Position numbers and translations under genes: made by a program
Notes under the pieces: generated by a model
Seen by the model: only the letters and a program-made list of their open reading frames with translations
The model's database searches: none
What the model was told of the DNA's origin: nothing
Source: Hydrogenophaga sp. 2FB
GTDB lineage: Bacteria; Pseudomonadota; Gammaproteobacteria; Burkholderiales; Burkholderiaceae_C
DNA: 34,550 nt
Assembly (NCBI RefSeq): GCF_005503365.1
Contig: NZ_SCML01000065.1
Location: 1-34,550 of the forward strand
Direction: 5' to 3'
In this document: positions 1 to 9,757 of the stretch, in pieces
Numbering within the stretch: position 1 is the first letter of the stretch
How the letters are laid out: each line of letters opens with the position of its first letter

Positions 1-1458
1 GACCCCACCGCCGCCGAGCCCATCGACCTGGTGATCTTTGGCGGCGCTGGCGACCTCTCGGTGCGCAAGCTGCTGCCCGCGCTGTACATGGCGCACCTGC
101 ACCACAACCTGCCCGACGCCACGCGCATCCATGCGCTGGGCCGCCAGCCCTGGGACCGCGATACCTTCACCGCCTTCGTCCACGACAAGGTGCGCGGCTT
201 CATCGCTCCCGAGTCGCTGGACGAAGCCGCGTGGCAGCGCTTCGTGGCGCGGCTGAACTATGTGTGCCTCGACGCCACGCAGGCGGCCGACTTCACGAAC
301 CTGGCCAGCGCGCTGCAACCCGGCTCGCTGCGCGTGTTCTACCTCGCCACCGCCCCCACGCTGTTCACCGCCACCTGCGCGAACCTGCATGGCGCGGGCC
401 TGATCGATGAGCGCTCGCGCGTGGTGCTGGAAAAACCGCTGGGCCACGACCTGGCCTCGGCGCGCGCCATCAACGACGAGGTGGGCCGCTACTTCAGCGA
501 AGCGCAGACCTTCCGCATCGACCACTACCTGGGCAAGGAGACCGTGCAGAACATGATGGTGCTGCGCTTTGGCAACACCATCTTCGAACCGCTCTGGCGC
601 AGCCCCTACATCAAGAGCGTGCAGATCACCGTGGCCGAGTCGGTCGGCGTGGGCAGCCGCGCCGGCTTCTACGACGGCACCGGCGCGCTGCGCGACATGG
701 TGCAGAACCACCTGCTGCAGCTGCTCTGCATCGTGGCCATGGAGCCCCCGGTGTCGCTCGACCCCGACGCCGTGCGCGACGAAAAGTTGAAGGTGCTGCG
801 CTCGCTGCGCCCCATGACCGTGGCCGATGTGGCGCGCGACACCGTGCGCGGCCAGTACACCGCCGGTGCATCGAATGGCGACAAGGCCGCGGGCTACCTG
901 CAGGAAGCCAACGTGCCCGCCGACAGCACCACCGAAACCTTCGTCGCCCTGCGCGCGCACATCAACAACTGGCGCTGGGCCAACGTGCCGATCTTCCTGC
1001 GCACCGGCAAACGCATGGCCGAGCGGCGCTCGGAGATCGTCATCGAATTCGCCGACCTGCCCTACACCATCTTCCCCGACGCGCCGCGCCAGCCGGTCAA
1101 CCGCCTGATGATCCGCCTGCAGCCCGAGGAACACGTGCAGTTGCAGATGATGGCCAAGGAACCCGGCAGCGGCATGCGGCTGCGCCCGGTGAGCCTAAAC
1201 CTCGATCTGGAATCGGCCTTCAGCGCGCGCCGCGCCGAGGCCTACGAACGCCTGCTGATGGACGTGATCAAGGGCCGCCTCACGCACTTCATGCGGCGCG
1301 ACGAACTGGAGGCCGCGTGGACCTGGGTCGAGCCGATCATCGATGGCTGGAGCACCCTGCACGAGAAGCCCCGCCCCTACACCGCCGGCAGTTGGGGGCC
1401 CGCGGCCTCGTCCGCTCTCATGGCGCGCGAAGGCTCCGCTTGGGCCGAAGAGGTTTGA
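1..1458 (+). CDS. zwf: Glucose-6-phosphate 1-dehydrogenase, 5'-truncated by the window edge
   Basis: Oxidises glucose 6-phosphate to 6-phosphogluconolactone with NAD(P)+, the entry step of the Entner-Doudoroff and oxidative pentose phosphate routes in the cytosol. The frame is open from base 1 (DPTAAEPIDLVIFGGAGDLS), so the true start lies left of the window; 485 codons are visible, so only a short N-terminal piece can be missing from a family of about 490 residues. Seen: the N-terminal Rossmann motif GGAGDLS, the substrate-binding and catalytic signature RIDHYLGKE, and the following FGNTIFEPLW block. The GTG at position 31 lies inside the Rossmann strand and is not a start. The stop is 4 nt before pgl, so the two are almost certainly co-transcribed and co-translated. 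Confidence 0.97.
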   Translation, partial: DPTAAEPIDLVIFGGAGDLSVRKLLPALYMAHLHHNLPDATRIHALGRQPWDRDTFTAFVHDKVRGFIAPESLDEAAWQRFVARLNYVCLDATQAADFTNLASALQPGSLRVFYLATAPTLFTATCANLHGAGLIDERSRVVLEKPLGHDLASARAINDEVGRYFSEAQTFRIDHYLGKETVQNMMVLRFGNTIFEPLWRSPYIKSVQITVAESVGVGSRAGFYDGTGALRDMVQNHLLQLLCIVAMEPPVSLDPDAVRDEKLKVLRSLRPMTVADVARDTVRGQYTAGASNGDKAAGYLQEANVPADSTTETFVALRAHINNWRWANVPIFLRTGKRMAERRSEIVIEFADLPYTIFPDAPRQPVNRLMIRLQPEEHVQLQMMAKEPGSGMRLRPVSLNLDLESAFSARRAEAYERLLMDVIKGRLTHFMRRDELEAAWTWVEPIIDGWSTLHEKPRPYTAGSWGPAASSALMAREGSAWAEEV

Positions 1459-1462
1459 GCCC

Positions 1463-2200
1463 ATGAACCCGCGCGACGACGGCCTGGTGCCCCCACCCCT
1501 GCTGCAGGTGCACACCGCCAACAGCGCGGACCATCTCGCGCGGCAACTGGCGCAGCACATGGCGCGCCGCTTGCGCAAGGCCATCACCACGCGCGGCCAT
1601 GCGGTGCTCGCGGTGTCGGGGGGCAAGTCGCCGGTGGCCCTGTTCGAGCAGTTGCGCCAGCAGCCTCTGGAATGGGACCACGTGACGGTGCTGCTGGTGG
1701 ACGAACGCTGTGTGCCGCACACCCACCCCGACAGCAACAGCGCGCTGGTGCGCACCCATTTGCTGCAAGGCGCGGCGGCCAAGGCCAGCTTCGTGCCCTT
1801 CTTCGACCAGGTGCCCGACGTGCTTGACGACGCCGCGCTCGACGCCCTGGCCGATGGCGCCAACGCGCGCCTGGCGGCACAGCCCTGGCCCATGGACGTG
1901 GCCGTGCTCGGCATGGGCGAAGACGGCCACACCGCCTCGCTGTTTCCCGGCGCGCCGCAGCTGCCCAAGGCCTTGCACCACAGCGGCCCGGTGACCTGGC
2001 TGCGCCCACCGGCCGCACCCCACGTGCGCCTGACCCTCACCCTGCCCGCCTTGTTGACCACGCACGAGCTGATGCTGTCGATCACCGGCGCCACCAAGCT
2101 GGCCGTGTACCAACAGGCCTGTCGGGCCGCTGATGAAAACCTGCCGATCTCGCTGGTGCTGAACCAACACGTCACACCCGTCAGTGTCTGGCTGGCCTGA
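1463..2200 (+). CDS. pgl: 6-phosphogluconolactonase
   Basis: Hydrolyses 6-phosphogluconolactone to 6-phosphogluconate, linking Zwf to Edd. The product has 245 residues, typical of the DevB-type family. Seen: the phosphate-binding SGGKSP near the N-terminus, the LLVDERCVP strand-loop, and the signature GMGEDGHTASLFP. The ATG at 1463 is chosen because it follows the zwf stop by 4 nt; upstream in-frame codons would run inside zwf. The stop is 19 nt before edd. Order and spacing put it inside the zwf-pgl-edd-eda-pgi operon. Confidence 0.95.
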   Translation: MNPRDDGLVPPPLLQVHTANSADHLARQLAQHMARRLRKAITTRGHAVLAVSGGKSPVALFEQLRQQPLEWDHVTVLLVDERCVPHTHPDSNSALVRTHLLQGAAAKASFVPFFDQVPDVLDDAALDALADGANARLAAQPWPMDVAVLGMGEDGHTASLFPGAPQLPKALHHSGPVTWLRPPAAPHVRLTLTLPALLTTHELMLSITGATKLAVYQQACRAADENLPISLVLNQHVTPVSVWLA

Positions 2201-2219
2201 AAAAAATCGGAACCCCACG

Positions 2220-4058
<1,839 letters not shown>

Positions 4059-4083
4059 CAACGCCAACGAAACACACCACACC

Positions 4084-4722
4084 ATGACCACCACCTGCTT
4101 CACCCGCCCCAGTTTCAAATCCCGCGTCGTGCCCGTGATCGTGCTCAAGGACGCCGCCCATGCCGTGCCGCTGGCCCATGCGCTGCTCGAAGGCGGCATC
4201 GACGTGATGGAGATCACCCTGCGCTCCGGCGTGGCGCTGCAAGCCATCGAGGCCGTGGCGCGCGACGTACCGGCGATGCATCTCGGCGCCGGCACTGTCA
4301 CCCGCGCGGCCGAGGTGCCGCAGGTGATCAACGCGGGCGCGACCTTTGCCCTCTCACCCGGCTGCACCGACGCACTGGTGGACGCGGTGCGCACGGCGAA
4401 CCTGCCCTTCATTCCCGGCGTGATGACCCCCGGCGAGGTGATGCGCGCCCGCGACCAGGGCTTCACGCTGATGAAACTTTTCCCCGCCGCCCAGGCCGGT
4501 GGCATCGCCATGCTCGCCGCCCTGGGCGCACCCTTGCCCGACGTGCGCTTCTGCCCCACCGGCGGCGTGAGCACCGAGAACCTGCGCGCCCTGCTGTCAC
4601 TGCCCAATGTCGCCATGGCCGGCGGCTCCTGGCTCACCCCGGCCGACGCGCTGCAAAGTGGCGACTGGAAGCGCATCACGCAACTGGCGCGCGAAGCGAC
4701 CGCCCTGGCGGCTGGCGTCTAA
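4084..4722 (+). CDS. eda: 2-keto-3-deoxy-6-phosphogluconate aldolase
   Basis: Cleaves KDPG to pyruvate and glyceraldehyde 3-phosphate; class I (Schiff-base) aldolase of the KDPG/KHG family. The product has 212 residues, the usual size. Seen: EITLRS with Glu43 and Arg47, GAGTV around Thr71, and the lysine motif MKLFPA with Lys131 as the expected Schiff-base residue. The C-terminal FCPTGGVS phosphate-binding stretch is present. The ATG at 4084 lies 25 nt after edd; upstream in-frame codons lie within edd. It completes the pathway started by zwf, pgl and edd in the same transcript. Confidence 0.96.
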   Translation: MTTTCFTRPSFKSRVVPVIVLKDAAHAVPLAHALLEGGIDVMEITLRSGVALQAIEAVARDVPAMHLGAGTVTRAAEVPQVINAGATFALSPGCTDALVDAVRTANLPFIPGVMTPGEVMRARDQGFTLMKLFPAAQAGGIAMLAALGAPLPDVRFCPTGGVSTENLRALLSLPNVAMAGGSWLTPADALQSGDWKRITQLAREATALAAGV

Positions 4723-4762
4723 TGGCTGCTCGACCGAACCCCAGAACCGCCATTCACGAGAC

Positions 4763-6340
4763 ATGACCCAGCCCACCTCCCTGCCTGCCTGGGCGCAGCT
4801 GCAATCGCTCGCCGCGGCACCCCAGCCCCACCTGCGCGACGTGTTGCCGTCCGATACGGGCCGCGCCGCGCGCATGAACCTGAAAGCCGCCGGCATCGAG
4901 CTCGACGCCAGCCGCCAACGCGTGTCGCCCGCGATCCAGCAGGCCTTGAACCACTTGGCCGAGCAAGCCGGCGTGGCCCGGCAACGCGACGCCATGTTCA
5001 AGGGCGAGCACATCAACAACACCGAAGACCGCCCGGTGCTGCACGTCGCCCTGCGCGGCGACCCCTTGCACACGGGCCCCTGGGGCACGGCAGTGCAGTC
5101 CGACGTGCAACGCGAACTGGCACGCATCTGCGACTTCGCCGAAGCGCTGCGCGCCGGCACCGTGCGCGGCCACGCGGGCGACGCCATCACCGACGTGGTG
5201 AACATCGGCATCGGCGGCTCCGACCTCGGCCCGCGCATGGCGGCCGATGCCCTCGCCCATCTGGCGCACCCGGGCGTGCGCGTGCATTACGTCTCCAATC
5301 CCGATGCCTGGGCGCTGTGGAGCGTGCTGCGCCACCTCGATGCGAAACGCACGCTGCTGATCGTCTCCAGCAAGACCTTCACCACGCAGGAAACACTCAC
5401 CAACGCCGCGAGCGCGCAGCGCTGGCTCACCGACAACGGCTGCCCGGCCGATGCGCTGTCCCGGCATCTCGTGGCCATCACCGCCTCACCCGCGCAAGCG
5501 GCGAAGCTCGGCTACCCGGCCGAGCGGACCTTTCTGTTCTGGGACTGGGTGGGCGGGCGCTACTCGGTGTGGTCGGCCCTGGGCCTGCCGCTGGCCATTG
5601 CCATCGGCGCCGAGCACTTCCGCCTGTTCCTGGCCGGCGCGCGCGCCATGGACGAGCACTTCCGCAGCACGCCACTGGCGCAGAACCTGCCCGTGCAGAT
5701 GGCGCTGCACGGCCTGTGGAACCGCAACTTCCTGCGCCTGCCCACGCATCTCATCGTGCCCTACGCCTCGCGCCTGGGGCGCTTTACGCCGTTCGTGCAG
5801 CAGATGGACATGGAGTCCAACGGCAAGCACACCCACCTGGATGGCACACCCGCCACGGTCGACACCGGGCCCATCGTCTGGGGTGGTCTCGGCATCGATG
5901 GGCAGCACGCCTACTTCCAGCTCATCCACCAGGGCAAGCACACCGTGCCGGTGGACTTCATCGGCGTGCAGAACGAAGACACGCCCTTGCCACTCGCCGC
6001 CACGCACCACGAGGTGGTCAACCTCAACCTGCGTGCCCAGGCAGAAGCCATGGCCTTCGGCCGTTCGTTGACCGACACACAGGCTGCGCTGCAGAAAGAA
6101 GGCCTGAGCGAGTCCGAGGCGCGCGCGATGGCGCCGCACCGCAGCTTCGACGGCAACATCCCCAGCCACATCCTCTGGCTCGACCGCCTGGACCCGGCGC
6201 GCCTGGGTGCGCTGATCGCGCTGTACGAGCACAAGGTGTTTACCCAGGCCGCGATCTGGAACATCAACGCCTACGACCAGTGGGGCGTGGAGCTGGGCAA
6301 GACGATGGCGAAGGCCATGGCGAAAAACGCCGCCGCGTAG
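4763..6340 (+). CDS. pgi: Glucose-6-phosphate isomerase
   Basis: Interconverts glucose 6-phosphate and fructose 6-phosphate. The product has 525 residues, slightly shorter than the roughly 550 of the E. coli enzyme but with all blocks present. Seen: NIGIGGSDLGPRM, the sugar-phosphate loop SSKTFTTQET, FTPFVQQMDMESNGK, GGLGIDGQHAYFQL, and the C-terminal SFDGNIPSH and YEHKVFTQAAIWNINAYDQWGVELGK regions. The ATG at 4763 lies 40 nt after eda. As last gene of the Entner-Doudoroff cluster it lets fructose 6-phosphate enter the pathway or allows cycling of triose-derived hexose phosphate. No convincing terminator follows it. Confidence 0.97.
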   Translation: MTQPTSLPAWAQLQSLAAAPQPHLRDVLPSDTGRAARMNLKAAGIELDASRQRVSPAIQQALNHLAEQAGVARQRDAMFKGEHINNTEDRPVLHVALRGDPLHTGPWGTAVQSDVQRELARICDFAEALRAGTVRGHAGDAITDVVNIGIGGSDLGPRMAADALAHLAHPGVRVHYVSNPDAWALWSVLRHLDAKRTLLIVSSKTFTTQETLTNAASAQRWLTDNGCPADALSRHLVAITASPAQAAKLGYPAERTFLFWDWVGGRYSVWSALGLPLAIAIGAEHFRLFLAGARAMDEHFRSTPLAQNLPVQMALHGLWNRNFLRLPTHLIVPYASRLGRFTPFVQQMDMESNGKHTHLDGTPATVDTGPIVWGGLGIDGQHAYFQLIHQGKHTVPVDFIGVQNEDTPLPLAATHHEVVNLNLRAQAEAMAFGRSLTDTQAALQKEGLSESEARAMAPHRSFDGNIPSHILWLDRLDPARLGALIALYEHKVFTQAAIWNINAYDQWGVELGKTMAKAMAKNAAA

Positions 6341-6502
6341 CCCTTACCTTGCACTGCAGCATTCGGCGGAGCTGAAATTCAGCTGACGCAGTCTGTGCGC
6401 CACCGCACAAAACAATACGGTATAGGGTATAAATCCGCACACCGAGCCGGTAGGAAGACTCACTCAGGCCCATGTAGGCACACCCGGAAAGCATCCATAA
6501 GC

Positions 6503-6883
6503 ATGCAAAGAGTCAAGACTTTTTTCAGTACTTTGACGTCGATCCTTTCGTCGAATACGGAGACGACTTCAAAAACGCCCGACCCCCAGGCGATGCTGCT
6601 GATTCAGAAGTCCATGTTGCGTGTGCTCGGCGTGCGTGGCGCAGAGCTGAACCCCCAGCTGGAACACCGCATCCGCTTCGCGCCGAGCATCGAAGCGCTC
6701 TGGTTCCTGCGCGCCGACCTGGCCCAAGCCCTCTGCCTGCAGCGCGACGAAGCCAGCGCCTTGCTCGCCGTGTCCGACCTCACCCCCTTGTTCGAAGGCA
6801 ACGTGTCCAAGGCGCAACTGCAGGCCTACCAACACAGCCATCGAGGCCCCCGGCGCATATCCCCAACGCGGCTGCGCAAATAA
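6503..6883 (+). CDS. Hypothetical protein, 126 aa
   Basis: I do not recognise the family. The predicted product is soluble with no signal peptide or membrane span. The first 30 residues are Ser/Thr-rich and probably disordered; residues of about 30-110 look helical (MLLIQKSMLRVLG, IEALWFLRADLAQALC), and the tail is very basic (GPRRISPTRLRK). The ATG at 6503 has a weak purine-rich GGAAAG 11 nt upstream. The 160-nt gap before it is less GC-rich and contains TATAGGGTATAAAT at 6421-6434, a possible promoter -10 area, but no matching -35 was found. The stop is 2 nt from the stop of the convergent SDR gene. Length and codon use favour a real gene. Confidence 0.7.
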   Translation: MQRVKTFFSTLTSILSSNTETTSKTPDPQAMLLIQKSMLRVLGVRGAELNPQLEHRIRFAPSIEALWFLRADLAQALCLQRDEASALLAVSDLTPLFEGNVSKAQLQAYQHSHRGPRRISPTRLRK

Positions 6884-6885
6884 GC

Positions 6886-7635
6886 TCAGGCCAGGCCGCC
6901 GTTGGCGCGCAGCACCTGGCCATTGACCCAGCTCCCCGCCGGGCTCACCAGAAACCCCACCACCGACGCGATATCGCCGGGTTCACCCAGCCGTTGCAGT
7001 GGCGGCATGTTGGCGAAGGTCTGTATCTGCTCGTCGGTCTTGCCTTCAAAAAACAGCGCCGTTGCCACCGGGCCGGGCGCTACCGCGTTGACCGTGATGC
7101 GGCGGCCGCGCAGTTCTTTGGCAAACACCTGCGTGAGCGACTCGACCGCGGCCTTGCTCGCGATGTAGACACCGTAGCCGGGCAGGTTCAACGCCACCGT
7201 GGTGCTGGAGAAGTTGACGATGCGCCCGCCCTCGTTCAAGCGCGTGGCGGCTTCGCGCAAGGTGTTGAAGGTGCCGCGCACGTTGATGTCAAACGTCTGG
7301 TCGTACAGCGCGTCGCTGGTCTGCGCCAGCGGCTGCGTCTTGAGCACGCCGGCGTTGTTGACCAGCACGTCGACCTGGCCGAGTTGCTGCTCCGTGGCGT
7401 CGAACAGGGCGCGCACCTCGTCGGGCCTGGACACGTCGGCCCGCACCGCGATGGCGCGCGCGCCACCGGCGCGCAGCTCGGTCACCAGCACCTCGGCGTC
7501 GGCCGCGCCCGACATGTAGTTGACGGCCACGGCGCAACCGTCCGCCGCAAGGCGGCGGGCAATGGCCGCGCCGATGCCGCGCGAGGCGCCGGTGACGATG
7601 GCGACCGGGGAAGAAGGGATGGAAGGCGTGTTCAT
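6886..7635 (-). CDS. Short-chain dehydrogenase/reductase (SDR), classical type
   Basis: NAD(P)-dependent oxidoreductase of unknown substrate, 249 residues. Seen: the dinucleotide motif TGASRGIG near residue 16, the NNAG motif (VLVNNAG), the catalytic serine in NFSSTT, and YIASK carrying the catalytic Tyr and Lys. The C-terminal block VNGQVLRANGG is typical of 3-oxoacyl-reductase-like SDRs. The start at 7635 has a good ribosome-binding site (AAGGA, about 7 nt upstream on the minus strand). It is divergent from a LysR-type regulator 116 bp away, the classical arrangement in which the regulator controls the neighbour. The substrate cannot be inferred from sequence alone. Confidence 0.92.
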   Translation of the reverse strand: MNTPSIPSSPVAIVTGASRGIGAAIARRLAADGCAVAVNYMSGAADAEVLVTELRAGGARAIAVRADVSRPDEVRALFDATEQQLGQVDVLVNNAGVLKTQPLAQTSDALYDQTFDINVRGTFNTLREAATRLNEGGRIVNFSSTTVALNLPGYGVYIASKAAVESLTQVFAKELRGRRITVNAVAPGPVATALFFEGKTDEQIQTFANMPPLQRLGEPGDIASVVGFLVSPAGSWVNGQVLRANGGLA

Positions 7636-7751
7636 GAGGTGTCCTTGTGCGGCAGTGGAGGGATGCAGCGAATCATGAACTGTTCGGATAAAGAGATCAT
7701 TGACATTAAATTAGAAACATAATTCGAATTTCACAAACAATAGACCGGGAC
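7636..7751. promoter_or_regulatory. Divergent SDR/LysR promoter and operator region
   Basis: This 116-bp gap is strikingly AT-rich for the window between 7681 and 7742. It holds a perfect 10-bp palindrome AATTCGAATT (7721-7730) and a TTGACA at 7700-7705. On the minus strand TTGTGA (7736-7731) followed 17 nt later by TAATTT is a plausible promoter for the SDR gene overlapping the palindrome. LysR-type regulators usually bind dyads of this kind in such gaps. The role is inferred; only the composition, palindrome and hexamers are seen. Confidence 0.55.
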
Positions 7752-8642
7752 ATGGACCGATTTCAGGAAATGCAGGTGTTCGTGCGCATCGCCGAGCGCG
7801 GCAGCTTCACACAAGCCGCCGACGACCTGCAGTTGCCGCGCGCCACGGTGAGCAACCTGATCCAGCGGCTGGAAGCGCGTCTGGGTGTGCGGCTGCTGGA
7901 GCGCACCACCCGCACGGTGCGGCTCACACCCGACGGCGAGGCCTACCGACAGCGCTGCACGGGCCTGCTGGCGGACCTGGAAGAAGCCGACGGCCTGTTC
8001 CGCGAAACCAACCCCAAAGGCCTGCTGCGCGTGAACCTGCAGGGCACGCTGGCGCGCAACTTCGTGGTGCCGGCCCTGCCCGACTTTCTCGCGCGCCACC
8101 CACAACTGGAACTGCACCTGGGCGAAGACGATCGGCTGGTCGATCTGGTGCGCGAAGGCGTCGACTGCGTGCTGCGCGCGGGCCCCTTGCGCGACTCCTC
8201 GCTGGTCGCGCGGCGCGTGGCGCTGCTGCGGCAGATCACCTGCGCGAGTCCCGCTTATCTGGAGCGGTTTGGCGTGCCCGCCACCTTGGAGGCGCTGTCC
8301 GGCCACCGCGCGGTGAACTACCTCTCCAGCGCCACCGGGCAGGCGCTGCCGCTGGAGTTCACCGTAGGCGGCGCGGTGCAGCACCTGGCCTTGGGCAGCG
8401 TGGTGTCCGTGACGGGCGCCGACCTGTACGCGGGTGCTGCCGTCGCCGGCCTCGGCCTGGTGCAGGTGCCGCGTTACCGCGTGGCCGACGAACTGGCCCA
8501 AGGCCGATTGATCGAGGTGCTGGCCGACAAGCCACCGCCGCCACTGCCCGTGTCGGTGCTGTACCCACACAGCCGGCAACTGTCGGCGCGCGTGCGGGTG
8601 TTCACCCAGTGGCTCGGCGAGGTGTTCCGAGGCGTGGACTGA
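7752..8642 (+). CDS. LysR-type transcriptional regulator
   Basis: DNA-binding regulator of 296 residues, standard LTTR length. Residues 1-60 form the winged helix-turn-helix (GSFTQAADDLQLPRATVSN followed by the recognition-helix region and LGVRLLERTTR). The remainder is the periplasmic-binding-protein-like effector domain. This subgroup (MDRFQEMQVFVRIAERGSFT start) commonly sits beside and controls an SDR or similar oxidoreductase; the divergent SDR gene is the likely target. The ATG at 7752 is the only start that preserves the full HTH. The sulfur-permease pair begins 59 nt downstream on the same strand and could be read through, but it has its own ribosome-binding site. Confidence 0.93.
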   Translation: MDRFQEMQVFVRIAERGSFTQAADDLQLPRATVSNLIQRLEARLGVRLLERTTRTVRLTPDGEAYRQRCTGLLADLEEADGLFRETNPKGLLRVNLQGTLARNFVVPALPDFLARHPQLELHLGEDDRLVDLVREGVDCVLRAGPLRDSSLVARRVALLRQITCASPAYLERFGVPATLEALSGHRAVNYLSSATGQALPLEFTVGGAVQHLALGSVVSVTGADLYAGAAVAGLGLVQVPRYRVADELAQGRLIEVLADKPPPPLPVSVLYPHSRQLSARVRVFTQWLGEVFRGVD

Positions 8643-8701
8643 ACCACGCGGCGCGACGCACCCCATCGCCGTATGCTCCACCCATTTCAGCAGGAGAAAC
8701 T

Positions 8702-9139
8702 ATGAACATCGATTGGGCCAACTTCACCCCCTGGGCCTCGTTGGCCGGGGGCATTCTGGTGGGCATCGCCGCGGCGCTGTTCATCTTGTTGAATGGCCGC
8801 GTGCTCGGCGTCAGCGGCATCCTGGGGGGCCTGCTGCCGCCCAGGCTGGGCGATGCGGGCTGGCGCATCGCCTTTCTGCTCGGGCTTTTCAGCGCACCGC
8901 TGGTCTATCGCGCGCTGGCGCCCGAGAGCCTCGTTCGTGCGCCGCGCATCGACGCCAGCTTCGCCCTGCTGATCGTGGCCGGCCTGCTGGTGGGTTTCGG
9001 CACGCGCTACGGCTCGGGTTGCACCAGCGGCCATGGCGTGTGCGGCATCTCGCGCCTCTCACCGCGCTCCATCGTGGCCACCCTGGTCTTCATGGGCGCG
9101 GGCATGGTCACCGTGTACGCAGCACGCCAACTGTTCTGA
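8702..9139 (+). CDS. YeeE/YedE-family permease subunit, N-terminal half type
   Basis: Half-size inner-membrane protein of the YeeE/YedE (sulfur transport) family, 145 residues, with about four hydrophobic segments (near residues 12-30, 55-72, 86-100, 122-140). The signature RYGSGCTSGHGVCG (Cys107, Cys114) is clear; in full-length thiosulfate permeases of this family, conserved cysteines in related motifs relay the sulfur substrate. The ATG at 8702 is preceded by a strong AGGAG at 8692-8696. The next gene encodes the other half, 11 nt away. Together they probably form one permease for a sulfur compound; the actual substrate is not shown by the sequence. Confidence 0.88.
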   Translation: MNIDWANFTPWASLAGGILVGIAAALFILLNGRVLGVSGILGGLLPPRLGDAGWRIAFLLGLFSAPLVYRALAPESLVRAPRIDASFALLIVAGLLVGFGTRYGSGCTSGHGVCGISRLSPRSIVATLVFMGAGMVTVYAARQLF

Positions 9140-9150
9140 GGAGAGCCCAC

Positions 9151-9564
9151 ATGCAACGCATCACCGAATTTCTCATCGGCCTGTTGTTCGGTCTGGGCCT
9201 CCTGCTCTCGGGCATGACCGACCCCGCCAAGATCCTGGGCTTTCTTGATCTGTTCGGCCTCTGGGACCCCTCGCTGGCCCTGGTGATGGCCGGCGCCGTG
9301 GGCGTGGGCTTCTTCGCTTTCGCGCTCATCCGGAAGCGCACCACCAATCTGTTGGGCGGCGCGCTGCACTTGCCTCGATCGAACCAGATCGACCGGCGTT
9401 TGCTGATCGGTGGCCTGGTGTTTGGCGTGGGCTGGGGCCTGGCGGGCTTCTGCCCGGGCCCGGCGCTGGTGTCCACCGCAGCGGGTGAAATCAAGGCCCT
9501 GGTGTTCGTCGCCGCGATGGTTGCGGGCATGTTCGTCTACAGCTGGGTCGATCGACGCGCTTGA
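9151..9564 (+). CDS. YeeE/YedE-related permease subunit (DUF6691 type)
   Basis: Second half-size permease protein, 137 residues, with hydrophobic segments near residues 7-22, 42-60, 84-102 and 113-131. The motif GLAGFCPGPALV (Cys101) marks the C-terminal half of YeeE/YedE-like transporters, a domain known as DUF6691. GMTDPAKILGFLD near the N-terminus is also typical. The ATG at 9151 follows GAGGAG at 9138-9143, which overlaps the stop of the first subunit, so the pair is one translational unit. Similar pairs (PmpA/PmpB) often neighbour persulfide or sulfite metabolism genes; none is visible here. Confidence 0.87.
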   Translation: MQRITEFLIGLLFGLGLLLSGMTDPAKILGFLDLFGLWDPSLALVMAGAVGVGFFAFALIRKRTTNLLGGALHLPRSNQIDRRLLIGGLVFGVGWGLAGFCPGPALVSTAAGEIKALVFVAAMVAGMFVYSWVDRRA

Positions 9565-9612
9565 GCCGCAGGACTGCGAGCGGAAGTCCCGATGCCCGGT
9601 CAGGTCGTGCAA

Positions 9613-9641
9613 TTGACACCCGGGTAGGCCAAGCCTAGGAT
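9613..9641 (+). promoter_or_regulatory. Sigma70-like promoter of the RTX gene
   Basis: A perfect -35 TTGACA (9613-9618), a 17-nt spacer and -10 TAGGAT (9636-9641) precede the RTX coding region. The expected start of transcription is near 9648, giving a leader of about 110 nt before the ATG at 9758, which has the ribosome-binding site AGGAG at 9747-9751. This is the best sigma70 match I found in the window. Confidence 0.7.
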
Positions 9642-9757
9642 CATTGCCCCGCAAGGCCCGGCGGTCAGAGGGCCTCGGCGTCGACATCGGGCGACACGAA
9701 CCACAACTTCCCGCCCCGGTGCAGCCGATTTTCACCTCAACCTATCAGGAGAAAAGC

